Translations under genes and position numbers: made by a program
Notes under the pieces: generated by a model
What the model was told of the DNA's origin: nothing
The model's input: only the letters and a program-made list of their open reading frames with translations
Database searches by the model: none
Shown: piece by piece, positions 10,037 through 20,750 of the stretch
Position numbering within the stretch: the stretch's first letter is position 1
How the letters are laid out: each line of letters begins with the position of its first letter
Origin: Methylobacter sp.
Lineage (GTDB): Bacteria; Pseudomonadota; Gammaproteobacteria; Methylococcales; Methylomonadaceae
Direction of reading: 5' to 3'
DNA: 48,365 nucleotides
Assembly (NCBI GenBank): GCA_004299305.1
Contig: SCPZ01000040.1
Coordinates: 1 to 48,365 of the forward strand

Positions 10037-12709
10037 TTATCGGCTGTTTGCGCTATCGAGCGCATCCAAGATGGGCTGATAGTCGAAGCAATCAGCCAAG
10101 CGGGACAAGGTATGTCCCAACTTCTCATCAATTTGGCCAATTTGCTGGATGATGGCCATGGTGTCTTCGGTATCCAGCGTTTCCAGGGCATTTCTTAGGT
10201 CCTGGCGCAATGCGGCGGGCAGTTGCGCCAGTCTGTCGGTGCTAAGTTCGGTAAGGTTCTCGTCCTTGGCTTCGGCTGCATCGGTGTCATAGCGGTATTT
10301 TATGCCCAGATGCTTCGCCATGCAGTCGTAGATCTCGTCGAATCGGTAGGGTTTGCGAACAAAATCATCCATACCGGCATCGAGCATTTCCTGCTGCTGT
10401 TCCTTGAAAGCCGAGGCCGTCAGAGCCACAATCTTGACCGCCTGCCCGCCATTTAACTTTCGGATACGCTGAGTAGCTTCAACCCCATCCATGACCGGCA
10501 TGCGTCTGTCCATCCAGATGAAATGCGGCGACCAGCTTTGGAATAATTCGACGCCTTCTCGCCCATTTTCCGCGATTTTGACCTGGAACCCCACGCTTTC
10601 CAATAGCTTTTGCAGTAACTGCTGGTTCTCCGGCTGATCTTCGACGATCAATATGCGACAGTCGGCTTGACCGGGCTCCAGTCCGGCAACCGGGCCGTGT
10701 TCCGGCAGGCGCGCAAGGATTTCGGACTCAGCCGCCAGTTCAACCGGAAATTCGGCCCGGAACACGGAACCCTTGCCCAGAGTGCTATCGACACTGAGAT
10801 CGCCGCCCATCAATTGCACGAACTGGCGCGAGATGGCCAGCCCCAGGCCGGTGCCTTGATGCGCGCTGGTCTTGCCTGCCTGCACGAACGCATCGAAGAC
10901 TCGCGCCAGATCTGCCGCCGCGATACCGAAGCCGCTGTCTTCGACTTCCAGGATCAACCATTGCACATCGGCTTTCACTCTGACGTCCAGGCGTAGGGTC
11001 ACGCCGCCCTGTTGGGTGAATTTGATGGCATTGCCCAACAGATTGGTAATGATCTGGCGCAGTTTGCCTTCGTCGCCGCGGATTAGCCGCGGGAACTGGG
11101 AGGACTGGTCGAGCAGCAGTTGCAGGCCTTTTTCCTCGGCTCTCACCTGCATCATATCGGTGATGTCGCGTACCAGCGCACTTAGATCGAACGCTGCGAT
11201 TTCCAAGACGATGCGACCGGCCTCGATCTTGGCCATGTCGAGCACATCGTTGATCAGCCTGAGCAGATGCTCGCCGCTACGATTGATGATGGCCAAATAC
11301 TCGCGCTGGCTGTCGGAAATATCCGGCAAGCGCTGCATCAGGCCGGAGAAGCCGAGGATGGCATTAAGCGGGGTACGCAATTCATGGCTCATGTTGGCCA
11401 GAAACTGGCTTTTCGCCCGGTTAGCTTGTTCAGCTCGGAGCTTGGCTTCCGCCAGCTCGGCGGTACGCGCCTTGACCATTTCTTCCAGATGACCGCTGTA
11501 ACGGAGGATCTCCGCTTCCGCGTGCTTGCGTCGACGGTTGCTGCGGATCAGGGTGACAATTAACAGGGATTCCAGCGCGAACGCGACGAGCACGGCGACA
11601 ATATAGACGCGATAGCTTTCCCATAAGCTTTTTTCCCGGTTTAGTATCACACTGCCTTTCGGTAAGCGTTCGTCGGGAATTCCCCAGCGCTTGAGTTGAC
11701 TATCTTCGAAATAATAGCCGTTCAAGGCCTCCCTGAATTCGTCTGGCGTCATTTGTAACGGTTTATCGTTGCCGGCGGCGATAATGCGACCGATCAGATG
11801 GCCTTCCTTATCCGCACTCACCATATAGCCGCCCAGCGAAGCCGGGTTGACAAATGAATCTGCGACGATGAAGACCGGAACCGAGGCTATTTGGGACAAT
11901 TTTGGGGCCACCATAGCCGGGATGCCTTTGTTTCCCAACCTGTCCCTAAAGGTGGAAATATAGAGTATGGCGTTGTCCTTGGGCAGATGTTGAACTTGTT
12001 CGAATAACTCATCAAAGACAATGTCTTCCCAATATTCCAGCTCCACCTTGCCGACGAAGTGGTCGGCAATACTTTTGATGGCTTGAATGCGCGACTGCGG
12101 ATGCTCCGTCCACTTGTCGCCGATGATGACGATACGCCGGGTTTGGGGCAATACGTCGAGTATGGTTTGCAGCGTAATTTTCCAATCCGACGGCAGCGTG
12201 ACGAAGGTTCCCTCGCTGGGGCGGTCGGTCGGCAGGCTTTGCGCGGTAAAATCGAAGTAGTAACGCGGTACGCCGGGAAACAACCGGGGTCTTTCGAGCA
12301 GGAAAATCGCTGCATCCTGCAGTTCGGTAAAGACGGCGTCGAAGGCGACAGAGGCATATTTTTGCGTCATATGCTCGGCGACATGGTCGGCGATGGCAGC
12401 CTTGCCCAGGCGCGCGGCATCCAGCTGTTCCTCGTAGATTTCCGGCCGCTGTTCCATCGGCAGTTGATTCACTTCCTCGAAAATACCCTCGCGCAATTTT
12501 CTGACCCACGGGTATTCACTGGTATAGGAATGGATAATCAGGACTTTGCGTTTGTGGGCGGCCTGGGGAGTCGTCGCGGCTGCAACGGCAGGCTTGCATT
12601 CCGGCTGTGACGGAGGGCAACTGCCTTCCGTTGCCGGAGACTCCGCAAAGCTGGCGGTCAACATCAGGCCGATAGCGAATATTTGCCGTCGATTGCGCTT
12701 GAATAACAC
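10037..12709 (-). CDS. Hybrid histidine kinase with fused periplasmic ABC-binding-type domain
   Basis: This is an 890-residue sensor. A signal peptide or N-terminal anchor is followed by a periplasmic domain at about residues 52-340 that begins [22 protein letters not shown]. That block is typical of the ABC substrate-binding-like modules (PF04392 type) fused to sensor kinases. One TM (about 362-385) leads to HisKA (H442), HATPase ([12 protein letters not shown]), REC (D734 in [13 protein letters not shown]) and the helical tail. The start is GTG at 12709, with GAGAGGG 9 bases upstream. It lies 21 bases downstream of the porin gene in the same direction, so substrate entry and sensing may be coupled. 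It is convergent with the preceding kinase operon. Confidence 0.92.
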   Translation of the reverse strand: MLFKRNRRQIFAIGLMLTASFAESPATEGSCPPSQPECKPAVAAATTPQAAHKRKVLIIHSYTSEYPWVRKLREGIFEEVNQLPMEQRPEIYEEQLDAARLGKAAIADHVAEHMTQKYASVAFDAVFTELQDAAIFLLERPRLFPGVPRYYFDFTAQSLPTDRPSEGTFVTLPSDWKITLQTILDVLPQTRRIVIIGDKWTEHPQSRIQAIKSIADHFVGKVELEYWEDIVFDELFEQVQHLPKDNAILYISTFRDRLGNKGIPAMVAPKLSQIASVPVFIVADSFVNPASLGGYMVSADKEGHLIGRIIAAGNDKPLQMTPDEFREALNGYYFEDSQLKRWGIPDERLPKGSVILNREKSLWESYRVYIVAVLVAFALESLLIVTLIRSNRRRKHAEAEILRYSGHLEEMVKARTAELAEAKLRAEQANRAKSQFLANMSHELRTPLNAILGFSGLMQRLPDISDSQREYLAIINRSGEHLLRLINDVLDMAKIEAGRIVLEIAAFDLSALVRDITDMMQVRAEEKGLQLLLDQSSQFPRLIRGDEGKLRQIITNLLGNAIKFTQQGGVTLRLDVRVKADVQWLILEVEDSGFGIAAADLARVFDAFVQAGKTSAHQGTGLGLAISRQFVQLMGGDLSVDSTLGKGSVFRAEFPVELAAESEILARLPEHGPVAGLEPGQADCRILIVEDQPENQQLLQKLLESVGFQVKIAENGREGVELFQSWSPHFIWMDRRMPVMDGVEATQRIRKLNGGQAVKIVALTASAFKEQQQEMLDAGMDDFVRKPYRFDEIYDCMAKHLGIKYRYDTDAAEAKDENLTELSTDRLAQLPAALRQDLRNALETLDTEDTMAIIQQIGQIDEKLGHTLSRLADCFDYQPILDALDSANSR

Positions 12710-12730
12710 GATGCCGTCCCTCTCTTTCGA

Positions 12731-14179
12731 CTAAAAATTGAAGCGCGTGGAGAACTGTACCCTGTTCAGGTCGCCGGTCTGTCCGTCCGTCCGTTCACGC
12801 AGGGCGTAAATGTATTCCAGGCCGATGGTAGCTTGCGATATGGGACTCCACAGCAGATTGGCATTTACGGATTGTGCTTGCCGAGTCGTTTCGCCGCCGA
12901 TAAAAACAGGCTGATCGGATGAAACGAAACCATAGGCCAGCGTCGAACGCCAGGTTTTATCCCACCAATGCTGGTAAGCCAGCGTACCGCTGTAGACCTT
13001 GACCAATTGCATCTGGCCGTTGGCATCCAGCACGGCATCCCCGAAGGTATTGAAGGTGGCATAGCGGCCGATGGCATTGCCGTAATTGAGCATGAAGCGC
13101 AGATTATCCATGCCAACGGTATTGATCTTACCTGCCAGACTAAGCGCGCCGCCCCAGGCCTCCTGCTGTTGCACGGTTGCCTGTCTGGTATAACGAATCT
13201 GGCGGCCCATACCGGCCAGGGATAGCGTACCCCAGTCCGGGGTATAGTTGAGACGGGCGACAAAATCGGGATAACGTTCGTCGTTGGGGTTGGTAAAGCC
13301 GTAGGCATCCTTCGCGGTTTCTCCACTCAGAGGATCAGCCCACAACCGGCTTTTCGGCGTTTCCAGCGCCGCCTGAAACTCCATCGGCGTTCCGGCCAAG
13401 GTAAAAGGCTGAGTCCAGCGCACCTGCGGTTGCCGTAGGTACAGCAAGGCGCCGACCGAACCGGCCGAATCCAGAGTATCGGCTATTGCAGCGACATTCA
13501 GGAAAGTCGTCCAGGTCTGACCGGCAAGAAAATTACCGATGGATCCGTAGGCGTGTCGCAGGCGCGGTGTGTAGTTGGAAACTTCCGGCGCTCCCAGCAA
13601 ATCCAGTTCCAGAAAGGTGTTGATATCGCCCCAAGCGCTAGGTGTGAACGACTTCAGCCAAAATCGGCTTTCCTTGGCATGGAAAGTCGCCTTGCTGTGC
13701 TCGCCGAGCCGATTGTTGCCCACCGGAATTTGCGTAACCACCAGATGCTGATCGCCCAGCTTGTCGCCGCCCATGCCTATACTGCTGTAATTGGCATCCA
13801 GCTTGACGTAACCGCCAAAGCCCAGTGAGGTATCGGTACCCGGTATTTTAAAAGTGCCCTTAACATCACCAACGGTCACCGCTGGCGCGGCTTTAGAAAC
13901 AGGAGCCGTGCCGCTCGCTACGGTTGTTGCTTGAGCGGTCGGCGATGAGGGGGCGGCAGGCGCTACGGCAGTTGTCCGGGCTTTTTCCTGTTCGAGTTTC
14001 GCCAATTTCGCTTCCAGTTCGGCGACATGCCGATTCGATTGCTTAACCTGGTTGCCGAGTTCGGTCATTTGGGCGCTCATTGCCTTGACCAGTGCTCGCA
14101 AATCCTCTTCGGCGGAGACGGAAAAAGGCACGGCGATTAACATTAAGTACAACAAAACAGCAATTTTTTTGATAGTCAT
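12731..14179 (-). CDS. DcaP-like outer-membrane porin
   Basis: This exported protein has 482 residues. The signal peptide (MTIKKIAVLLYLMLIAVPFSVSA) is followed by a short coiled coil (about residues 25-65: QMTELGNQVKQSNRHVAELEAKL), an Ala/Pro/Thr-rich linker and a beta-rich C-terminal region. That region starts GTDTSLGFGGYVKLDANY and ends with aromatic RVQFSTRFNF. This layout fits DcaP-family trimeric porins, which take up small, often anionic molecules. The ATG at 14179 has GAGG 9 bases upstream; a TTG at 14194 would overlap the upstream stop and is less likely. It lies between a heme-binding-like lipoprotein and a hybrid kinase, all probably in one transcript. Confidence 0.85.
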   Translation of the reverse strand: MTIKKIAVLLYLMLIAVPFSVSAEEDLRALVKAMSAQMTELGNQVKQSNRHVAELEAKLAKLEQEKARTTAVAPAAPSSPTAQATTVASGTAPVSKAAPAVTVGDVKGTFKIPGTDTSLGFGGYVKLDANYSSIGMGGDKLGDQHLVVTQIPVGNNRLGEHSKATFHAKESRFWLKSFTPSAWGDINTFLELDLLGAPEVSNYTPRLRHAYGSIGNFLAGQTWTTFLNVAAIADTLDSAGSVGALLYLRQPQVRWTQPFTLAGTPMEFQAALETPKSRLWADPLSGETAKDAYGFTNPNDERYPDFVARLNYTPDWGTLSLAGMGRQIRYTRQATVQQQEAWGGALSLAGKINTVGMDNLRFMLNYGNAIGRYATFNTFGDAVLDANGQMQLVKVYSGTLAYQHWWDKTWRSTLAYGFVSSDQPVFIGGETTRQAQSVNANLLWSPISQATIGLEYIYALRERTDGQTGDLNRVQFSTRFNF

Positions 14180-14190
14180 GACGGCAATCC

Positions 14191-14667
14191 TCAATGACCT
14201 AGTTTTCTGAACAAAGCATGGCAGGACGAGCAGGTAGCACTGGTCTGATCCAAGGTTTGCTCAATGCTGTCGATCCGGTTAAGTTTGGCTTGTGCTTTCA
14301 GTGTCCCGGCCTGATCGCGCAATTTGACGGCCAGAGCCCGAAATGCCGTCTGTTCATCAGGCTTCAGGTTTAATGCAGGCAACCTGGACAAAATAACATC
14401 GACAGTCGCGCCTAGTTCGTCCGCCGCATCGGCAATTTTCAGTGCATAGTTGCGACGCTCGCGGTCGATATCCGGTTCAGCCATGAAGCGTTCGAAAATC
14501 AAGCTATTCATCTGATCCATCAACGCCCGCAACCGGGTGTCGCTGACTGCATGGAGGGCCGGCTGGCCAGTGTCGGGCAACCCTGCGAGCGTGGCGGGTT
14601 GCGAGGTCGATGTACAGGCTGAAAGTAACGTCGCTACGATAACAATGGTTAAATTTTGCAGAGTCAT
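14191..14667 (-). CDS. Lipoprotein with C-terminal c-type heme motif
   Basis: This 158-residue lipoprotein has a lipobox (TLLSAC, lipidated C18). The body is helical and charged, and a CSSCH heme c attachment site (C146, C149, H150) lies nine residues from the C-terminus. A single CXXCH at the end of a roughly 130-residue helical domain resembles class II cytochromes (cytochrome c' type), but I cannot assign the family firmly. GGGGAG 6 bases before the ATG at 14667 fixes the start; the TTG at 14703 is ignored. It is the first gene of an operon with the DcaP-like porin and the 890-residue kinase. It could donate or sense electrons or NO at the membrane. Confidence 0.78.
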   Translation of the reverse strand: MTLQNLTIVIVATLLSACTSTSQPATLAGLPDTGQPALHAVSDTRLRALMDQMNSLIFERFMAEPDIDRERRNYALKIADAADELGATVDVILSRLPALNLKPDEQTAFRALAVKLRDQAGTLKAQAKLNRIDSIEQTLDQTSATCSSCHALFRKLGH

Positions 14668-14809
14668 ATTTTTCTCCCCGGAACGGTCGATGTGTTTTGT
14701 CAATAAACCCTAAAAAAACCATTTAAACACATTTTGTGCGTATTTCTTACCTGCCTTAGGTGATTCCCGAGAAAGAAAATCTAAACACTAGAAAAATTCG
14801 TTTAATCTG

Positions 14810-14840
14810 TGTTGAATTGTGGCTAAATAGTTATGATATT
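14810..14840 (+). promoter_or_regulatory. Possible promoter for the DUF4118 kinase
   Basis: TTGAAT, a 17-base spacer and GATATT resemble a sigma-70 promoter about 55 bases before the ATG at 14895. The divergent gap 14668-14894 must also drive the minus-strand lipoprotein operon. The match is weak. Confidence 0.3.
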
Positions 14841-14894
14841 TTATACCCACTGAATTTGGAAATATCTGACAATGCATACGGCTAAGGACGAAAC

Positions 14895-16676
14895 ATGAGA
14901 ATCCCTCCTATCTTGCAGCGTATTTGGTTACATTATATCGTCGCCATCGTCGTGGTAATCGTTGCCGCCGCTTTACGGCACTGGCCTTTGCAGGGGCTGG
15001 ACTTGCGCACTCCATGGATAACCTTTTATCCGGCGGTGATGCTGTCCGGCCTTTACGGCGGGATTTTTCCCGGCGTGTTGACCACGGTAATGTCCCTATT
15101 GGTCATCATCTATTGGTCGCCGACCGGCCTGCCTTTTCTGGATGATTCAGGAGACTGGCTGGGGGCCGCAGTTTTCGCGGTCAACTGCATCCTGATTGCC
15201 GCTATTACCGAAGCGATGCATCGCGCCCGCGCCCGAGCCAATCAGGCCAGAGAACAAGCCGAACTCGCTAATCGCGCCAAGAGTGTGTTTCTGGCCAATA
15301 TGAGCCATGAGTTACGCACCCCTCTGAATGCTATTCTCGGCTTTTCCAGGCTGATGCGTGCCGCCCCCAAGGTTAGTCAGGAACAGGTGGAAAACCTGGA
15401 TATTATCATTCGTAGCGGCGAACATTTACTGAGCTTGATTAATAACGTGCTGGATATTTCCAAGATTGAGGCCGGACGAGTGGAGTTGGAGGAATCAAGT
15501 ACCGATTTATATCACCTGATGCATGAAGTGCAATCCCTGTTAAACGTACGAGCTGTAGAAAAAGGGTTGATTTTCAATATCGTATTACCGCCGAATCTGC
15601 CGCGTTATGTGGTTGTGGATGCTGCCAAGCTGCGGCAGGTGTTGACCAATCTGGTCGGCAATGCGATCAAGTTTACCCAACAAGGCAGCGTCGTGTTCCG
15701 CGCCGAGACCGCCGAGCGGAAAGCGAGACAAAGTCTGAGGTTGCGCTTTGTGGTGGAAGATACCGGGCCCGGCATTAGCGAGGAAAACCGTCGGCGCTTA
15801 TTCACGCCTTTCGTACAATTGGGACAACAAGCGCCGGTAGAGGCCGGAACGGGGCTGGGTTTGGCTATCAGTCGGCAGTTTGTCGAATTAATGCGGGGAA
15901 CGCTCGATGTCAGCTCGATACCGGGTAAGGGATCGGTGTTTTATTTCGAGATCCCGGTCACCTTGTCTAGCGCACCGCAAGACGCTATTCCCGTTGGCCT
16001 GCAACGCGAACAGGTCGTCGGATTGGCGCCGGGGCAACCTTGTTATCGCCTGCTGGTGGCGGAGGATCACGCCGAAAACCGCTTATTACTGCATAAACTA
16101 TTGGAACCCTTGGGTTTCGAATTACGTGATGCGTTAAATGGCCAGGAAGCGCTGGAGCAATTCGAGCAGTGGCATCCCGATTTAATCTGGATGGATATTC
16201 GTATGCCGGTCATGGATGGCTTGGAAGCAACCCGCCGCATCCGCGCCGACACGGCGGGTTCGGAGGTACGCATCGTTGCCTTGACGGCCCATGCACTGGA
16301 AGAAGAGCGGCTCGAAATCCTGAAAGCGGGTTGTGACGATTTCGTGCGCAAGCCCTACCGGGAAAGCGAAATTTTCGATGCATTGAGCAAACATCTGCGA
16401 GTTCGTTTCCGCTATGCGGAACCCGGCAGGCAGACGCTAGTCCAGCCGTCTGCCGAGATGGATATAGCCGACCTGCGTAAGCTGCCGCCAGAGCTGTTGA
16501 GTAAATTGCATAAGGCCGTAGAACTTTTGGATCAAGACAGTTGCATCGCTATTGCCGGGCTTATCAGCGATATTGATTACCCTCTGAGCGCAAAGATACG
16601 GCAATGGGTGAAAGCTATTCAGTATAGGGAACTGCTGGACATTTTGGATCGATTGAGCAAAGAGGAGCAGTCATGA
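14895..16676 (+). CDS. Hybrid histidine kinase with DUF4118 membrane domain
   Basis: This is a 593-residue kinase. Residues 12-105 form a compact multi-helix membrane domain with [23 protein letters not shown], characteristic of DUF4118 (the KdpD-type membrane domain). After a short charged linker come HisKA (H138), HATPase ([16 protein letters not shown]), REC (D434 in [13 protein letters not shown]) and the helical tail (about 530-593). There is no obvious periplasmic ligand domain, so it may sense the membrane or an intramembrane state. The last four bases overlap the start of the next kinase (ATGA). The pair is probably translated together and may form a phosphorelay. Confidence 0.93.
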   Translation: MRIPPILQRIWLHYIVAIVVVIVAAALRHWPLQGLDLRTPWITFYPAVMLSGLYGGIFPGVLTTVMSLLVIIYWSPTGLPFLDDSGDWLGAAVFAVNCILIAAITEAMHRARARANQAREQAELANRAKSVFLANMSHELRTPLNAILGFSRLMRAAPKVSQEQVENLDIIIRSGEHLLSLINNVLDISKIEAGRVELEESSTDLYHLMHEVQSLLNVRAVEKGLIFNIVLPPNLPRYVVVDAAKLRQVLTNLVGNAIKFTQQGSVVFRAETAERKARQSLRLRFVVEDTGPGISEENRRRLFTPFVQLGQQAPVEAGTGLGLAISRQFVELMRGTLDVSSIPGKGSVFYFEIPVTLSSAPQDAIPVGLQREQVVGLAPGQPCYRLLVAEDHAENRLLLHKLLEPLGFELRDALNGQEALEQFEQWHPDLIWMDIRMPVMDGLEATRRIRADTAGSEVRIVALTAHALEEERLEILKAGCDDFVRKPYRESEIFDALSKHLRVRFRYAEPGRQTLVQPSAEMDIADLRKLPPELLSKLHKAVELLDQDSCIAIAGLISDIDYPLSAKIRQWVKAIQYRELLDILDRLSKEEQS

Positions 16677-18961
16677 ACGTTGAGTGCAGTGAACTAATAT
16701 CCGCCGACGATATTTTGGTGGTCGATGACGCACCGGAAAATCTCATGTTCTTAAAAGAGGTGCTGACCGAATCCGGGTATCGGGTGCGACTGGCCAGCGA
16801 TGGTGAGCTGGCGTTGCGCTCAGTGCGCGCCAAGCCGCCGGCGCTGATCCTGCTGGACATCAAGATGCCGGTCATGGACGGATTTGAAGTCTGTCGGCGC
16901 TTGAAAGCCAGCGAAGTCACTGAGGCGATTCCGGTTATCTTTGCCAGCGCAATGACTGATCCGGCGGAAAAAGTTAAGGGTTTTGCGCTTGGGGCGGTGG
17001 ATTATGTAACCAAACCGCTGAACGCCCAGGAAATCCTGATGCGCGTATCGATCCATTTACGCTTATTCATGGCGCAACAAGACCTGGAAACCCAGAATCG
17101 GCATCTGCGGGAAGCCGAGCTTCGCTACCGGATAGTGGCCGATTACACTTACGATTGGGAATACTGGATGGCGCCTGACGGCAGTCTGGTTTATGTGTCG
17201 CCATCGTGCGAACGCATCTGCGGCTATAGCGCCGAGCAATTCCTGCAAGATCCGCAATTACTGGTCAACATCACTCACCCTGAAGACCGGGCGCTGGTCG
17301 AGGAACACCTGCATCAGCAGCCATCGTCGGCAGAGCCCCACCAGCAGTGCTTTCGCATCATTACGCGTAGCGGCGAAGAACGTTGGATTGCTCATTTATG
17401 CCAACCTATTTACGACGCTGAAGGGATTTATCACGGTCGCAGGGCAAGCAACCGGGACATCACCGAGCGCAAGAAGGCTGAACAAGAACTTGAACAATAT
17501 CGGCATCACCTGGAAAAACTGGTCGAAGAACGTACTGCGGCCCTATTAATCGCTAAAGAAGCCGCCGAAGCCGCCAATATCGCCAAAAGCACCTTTATAG
17601 CCACCATGAGTCATGAATTGCGCACGCCGTTAAATGCGATTTTGGGCTTTTCCGAGCTCATGAGTCGCGATGAAACGGCTACTAGCGCACAAAAAGAGAC
17701 CTTGGCTATTATCAATCGTAGCGGGACACATTTGCTCAGTATGATTAACGACGTACTGGATATTTCAAAAATTGAGTCCGGACGCCTCGAATTGGATTGT
17801 CGGCCTTTTGATTTGATAAAACTATTGCAAGACCTTGGCGATATGATCGGTGCGCGTGCGGCAAATAAGCAGTTAAGCTTTAGATTGGAAATAGCCTCCG
17901 ATGTGCCGCAGTATATTAAAGCGGATGGCGGGAAATTGCGGCAAGTCCTGATCAACTTATTGGGCAATGCGATAAAGTTTACTAAGCAGGGCGGAGTCAT
18001 TCTGCATGTTCATAGCCAATCCTTGCCTGCCGATGCGATGCTGCTGATTGCCGAAGTTATCGATAGCGGCGTGGGCCTATCCCAAGACCGGCAAGAAGAG
18101 CTCTTTAAACCTTTCGTACAAATAGTGCAGGCCAATGCAGCGGTAAAAGGCACGGGCCTGGGATTAACCATTTCTAAATTATTGGTCGAACTGATGGACG
18201 GTCATATCGGCGTCAGCAGTCTGTTAGGCGGGGGCTCAACATTTAAGATCGAATTGCCGGTGTCCATAGCGACTCTTGACGATATTGCGGTCGAAGAAGA
18301 GTGGCATCCGGTTAAAAGTATTGCACCCGATCAGCCACCGTGGCGCTTATTGGTTGTCGATGATAATCCCGATAATCGTTTATTGCTGGTCGCTATGCTG
18401 ACGGAAATAGGTTTTGAAGTGCGCGAGGCGGAAAACGGCCAGGAAGCTATTAGCGCGTTTGAGCAATGGCAACCGCATTTAATCTGGATGGATATGCGGA
18501 TGCCGGTGATGGACGGTTATGAAGCCGCGCGAAAAATCCGGCAACTGGCGGGCGGCGATGCCGTTAAAATCATTGCCCTGACCGCCAGCGCTTTTTGCGA
18601 ACAATTCGACGACATCATCAATGCTGGTTGCGATGCGGTGTTGCACAAGCCGTTTCATACGCCGGAAATTTTTGCGCTTTTGATAAAGCAGCTGGGCGTT
18701 AAATTTATTTACCGGGATAAGCCTGCTTTGGCGCCATCGCCTGTTTTTGAAACGACAGCGGAAATGTTGATTCAGCTTCCTCTTGTATTACGGCAGCAAC
18801 TGCATGAAGCTGCGCTGAATCTCGATATTGAAGAAACCGACGCTGTTATCGCTCAAATTCGCGCACTGGCTCCCGATGTTGGCGATGGTTTGCAAGAGCT
18901 GGCCGGGCACTATCAATTCGACCGGATTATCCAGCTTACCGAGGCAGCGGACGCTGGGTAA
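16673..18961 (+). CDS. Soluble hybrid histidine kinase REC-PAS-HisKA-HATPase-REC
   Basis: This 762-residue protein has no membrane segment. An N-terminal receiver (D62 in [13 protein letters not shown]) is followed by PAS with its PAC end (about 150-270) and HisKA (H314). HATPase, a second receiver (D607 in [13 protein letters not shown]) and the common tail come after. The N-terminal receiver makes it a likely phospho-target of another kinase, most simply the overlapping DUF4118 kinase. From about residue 280 onward it is nearly the same as the kinases at 5054 and 7715, including the [20 protein letters not shown] block. This indicates duplication of the catalytic half. Confidence 0.93.
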   Translation: MNVECSELISADDILVVDDAPENLMFLKEVLTESGYRVRLASDGELALRSVRAKPPALILLDIKMPVMDGFEVCRRLKASEVTEAIPVIFASAMTDPAEKVKGFALGAVDYVTKPLNAQEILMRVSIHLRLFMAQQDLETQNRHLREAELRYRIVADYTYDWEYWMAPDGSLVYVSPSCERICGYSAEQFLQDPQLLVNITHPEDRALVEEHLHQQPSSAEPHQQCFRIITRSGEERWIAHLCQPIYDAEGIYHGRRASNRDITERKKAEQELEQYRHHLEKLVEERTAALLIAKEAAEAANIAKSTFIATMSHELRTPLNAILGFSELMSRDETATSAQKETLAIINRSGTHLLSMINDVLDISKIESGRLELDCRPFDLIKLLQDLGDMIGARAANKQLSFRLEIASDVPQYIKADGGKLRQVLINLLGNAIKFTKQGGVILHVHSQSLPADAMLLIAEVIDSGVGLSQDRQEELFKPFVQIVQANAAVKGTGLGLTISKLLVELMDGHIGVSSLLGGGSTFKIELPVSIATLDDIAVEEEWHPVKSIAPDQPPWRLLVVDDNPDNRLLLVAMLTEIGFEVREAENGQEAISAFEQWQPHLIWMDMRMPVMDGYEAARKIRQLAGGDAVKIIALTASAFCEQFDDIINAGCDAVLHKPFHTPEIFALLIKQLGVKFIYRDKPALAPSPVFETTAEMLIQLPLVLRQQLHEAALNLDIEETDAVIAQIRALAPDVGDGLQELAGHYQFDRIIQLTEAADAG

Positions 18962-19109
18962 TGTCTTGGTTTTAGTGTAACTACTCAGCAGATAGAAAAT
19001 GGAACACGGATGACACGGATTGGACGGATTGGACGGATTTAAACGGATTTTAAAGAGTCGATGGACAGGCCATTCATTGGTTTTATCTGTGTTTATCAGT
19101 CCAATCCGC

Positions 19110-19134
19110 GTCGCCTAGAGGCGCCTACTTTTGG
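19110..19134 (+). repeat. Short GTC-linked module, copy 2
   Basis: GTCGCCTAGAGGCGCCTAC followed by TTTTGG lies inside a 'cacggat' repeat. The equivalent unit at 47083-47172 reads CCGTGTC directly joined to ATCCGTG, so about 23 bases appear to have been added after GTC. Confidence 0.65.
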
Positions 19135-19192
19135 CATCCGTGTTCTATTATCGGGTGCTGATTGCGCACAATGTTTATAACTTGTTTTTTAT

Positions 19193-19340
19193 TACCATGA
19201 AGGACATGAAGATAATGAAGGGAAGAGAAATTGAGTGCTTTATGAATCGTCTTAATATCACGCATGAAGTCAATACAGTAATATCTTCAAGTCCTTCATG
19301 CTCTTCATGGTAAAAATAAATGACATTTTTTGGAATCAGC
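19193..19340 (-). repeat. MITE-like repeat A, copy 2 (inverted)
   Basis: The core at 19193-19313 is the reverse complement of 1920-2040 with only a few differences, and the homology continues to about 19340. The two copies face each other across about 17 kb, including proS and the first sensory cluster. Confidence 0.85.
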
Positions 19341-19370
19341 ACCCCTATTATCTTTCATGCTGAGTAGTTA

Positions 19371-19543
19371 CAGCGTTTTCAAATTCAGTTAATTACTAAA
19401 AGAGCTACGATGCTTATTGAAACCATGGGATGAAGGAGTGCAAGCTTTGCTTGCCAGCGCAGGCGAAGCCTGCACTCCAGCGACTATGATAACGACATAG
19501 TTTTTTAATTGTTAGCAACTAATTTAAATTGAAAACGCTGTAT
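19371..19543 (+). repeat. CAGCGTTTTCAA-ended inverted-repeat element
   Basis: The block begins CAGCGTTTTCAAATTCAG and ends TTAAATTGAAAACGCTG, so its ends are inverted copies. The middle (about 19435-19490) has a long palindrome, GGAGTGCAAGC...GCCTGCACTCC. It abuts the previous composite repeat and occupies most of the gap upstream of the HD-GYP gene. Confidence 0.65.
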
Positions 19544-19647
19544 GTTTTAGTGACGATAAGTTGCTGAGGAACAAGATATAAATAATCGCCTGCTTTAGCC
19601 TGTGGTTGTTTGATTTTTTTAGACAAAAAAAGAGGTTGATTGAAATT

Positions 19648-20718
19648 ATGTTTGAAGCATTACCTTTGGAATATAGCGCCGATATTTTAATTGTCGACGA
19701 TACCTTGGCTAACTTACAGCTATTATCGAGCCTCTTAAAAGAACAAGGTTACAAGGTGCGTCCTGCCAACAGCGGCGCTCTAGCCTTACAAGCGGTTGCT
19801 AAAAAGAAGCCGGACTTAATTCTGCTGGATATTAAAATGCCGGAAATGAATGGTTATGAAGTCTGCGCGGCATTAAAAGACAATCCGGAAACCGAAAATA
19901 TTCCTGTGTTATTTATCAGCGCATTAAATGATGTTGCAGATAAAATCAAAGCCTTTAATGTAGGCGGTCTCGATTACATTAATAAGCCTTTTCAGTTTGA
20001 AGAAGTTAAAGCCCGCGTCGCCACTCATTTGCAATTAAAAGCTTATGAGGATGATATGGGAGTGAGAATAGCGCAGGGCATTCGTAAAATCGAAGACTTG
20101 AATAAGGAGATTATCGATACTCAGCAAGAACTTATTTTCACCATGGGGCAAATTTGTGAAACCCGTTCGCATGAAACGGGACAGCATGTAAAACGTGTCG
20201 CCGAGTATTCGTATTTATTAGCAAAATTGTACGGTTTTGAAGAATTGGAGTTTATGAAACAAGCGGCGTCCATGCACGACATCGGCAAAGTCGCTATTCC
20301 CGATAGTATTTTAAACAAACCGGGTAAGTTGACTGAGGATGAATGGACGGTTATGAGAACACACTGTCATTTGGGTTTTAAAATGCTCTGTGTGTCGAAA
20401 GATACGAAGCAACGCCCGTTATTTAAATTGGCGTCGACGATCGCCTTGGAACATCATGAAAAATGGGATGGCAGCGGCTATCCCTATGGACTTAAAGGCG
20501 AAGAAATCAGTGTTGTTGGGCGTATTACGGCGATTGCCGATGTGTTCGATGCACTGGGGGCAATGCGTTGCTATAAGCCATCGAAGAGTTTGGAAGAGAT
20601 TTTGGTTATTTTTCAACAAGAAAGAGGCAGGCATTTCGACCCGGATATGGTGACGCTGTTTTTTGATCATGTGGATGAGTTTGTCGCTATTCGAGATCAG
20701 TATGCGGAGCAGGAGTAA
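19648..20718 (+). CDS. Response regulator REC-HD-GYP, predicted c-di-GMP phosphodiesterase (copy 1)
   Basis: This is a 356-residue cytoplasmic regulator. The receiver spans residues 10-130, with D61 in [14 protein letters not shown] helical linker leads to an HD-GYP domain with the catalytic H210-D211 pair (HDIGK) and an intact HHEKWDGSGYPYGLKGEEI signature. It should hydrolyse c-di-GMP when its receiver is phosphorylated. I chose the ATG at 19648 because the paralogue at 30506 starts at the matching MF...PLEY residues; upstream codons to 19606 have no counterpart there. It is one of only two receiver proteins in the window with an enzymatic output outside the CheB-CheR operon. It differs from copy 2 at roughly 40 of 356 residues by eye. 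Confidence 0.94.
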   Translation: MFEALPLEYSADILIVDDTLANLQLLSSLLKEQGYKVRPANSGALALQAVAKKKPDLILLDIKMPEMNGYEVCAALKDNPETENIPVLFISALNDVADKIKAFNVGGLDYINKPFQFEEVKARVATHLQLKAYEDDMGVRIAQGIRKIEDLNKEIIDTQQELIFTMGQICETRSHETGQHVKRVAEYSYLLAKLYGFEELEFMKQAASMHDIGKVAIPDSILNKPGKLTEDEWTVMRTHCHLGFKMLCVSKDTKQRPLFKLASTIALEHHEKWDGSGYPYGLKGEEISVVGRITAIADVFDALGAMRCYKPSKSLEEILVIFQQERGRHFDPDMVTLFFDHVDEFVAIRDQYAEQE

Positions 20719-20750
20719 CGGGGTGTTGATTTAAAAAGATGTCATTTATT

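Larger units (their letters stand above)
18977..19371 (+). repeat. GTAACTACTCAGCA-ended composite repeat
   Basis: The block starts GTAACTACTCAGCA and ends TGCTGAGTAGTTAC, its exact reverse complement. Inside are a 'cacggat'-type repeat (about 18998-19147), a short GTC-module copy (19110-19134) and the second copy of repeat A (19193-19340). It therefore looks like a stack of nested elements between the kinase at 16673 and the first HD-GYP gene. Confidence 0.75.

Noticed and set aside
18962-19647. CRISPR array suggested by many short repeats
   Set aside because: Repeats are not regularly spaced with unique spacers; they are palindromic or nested elements, and no cas genes are present.
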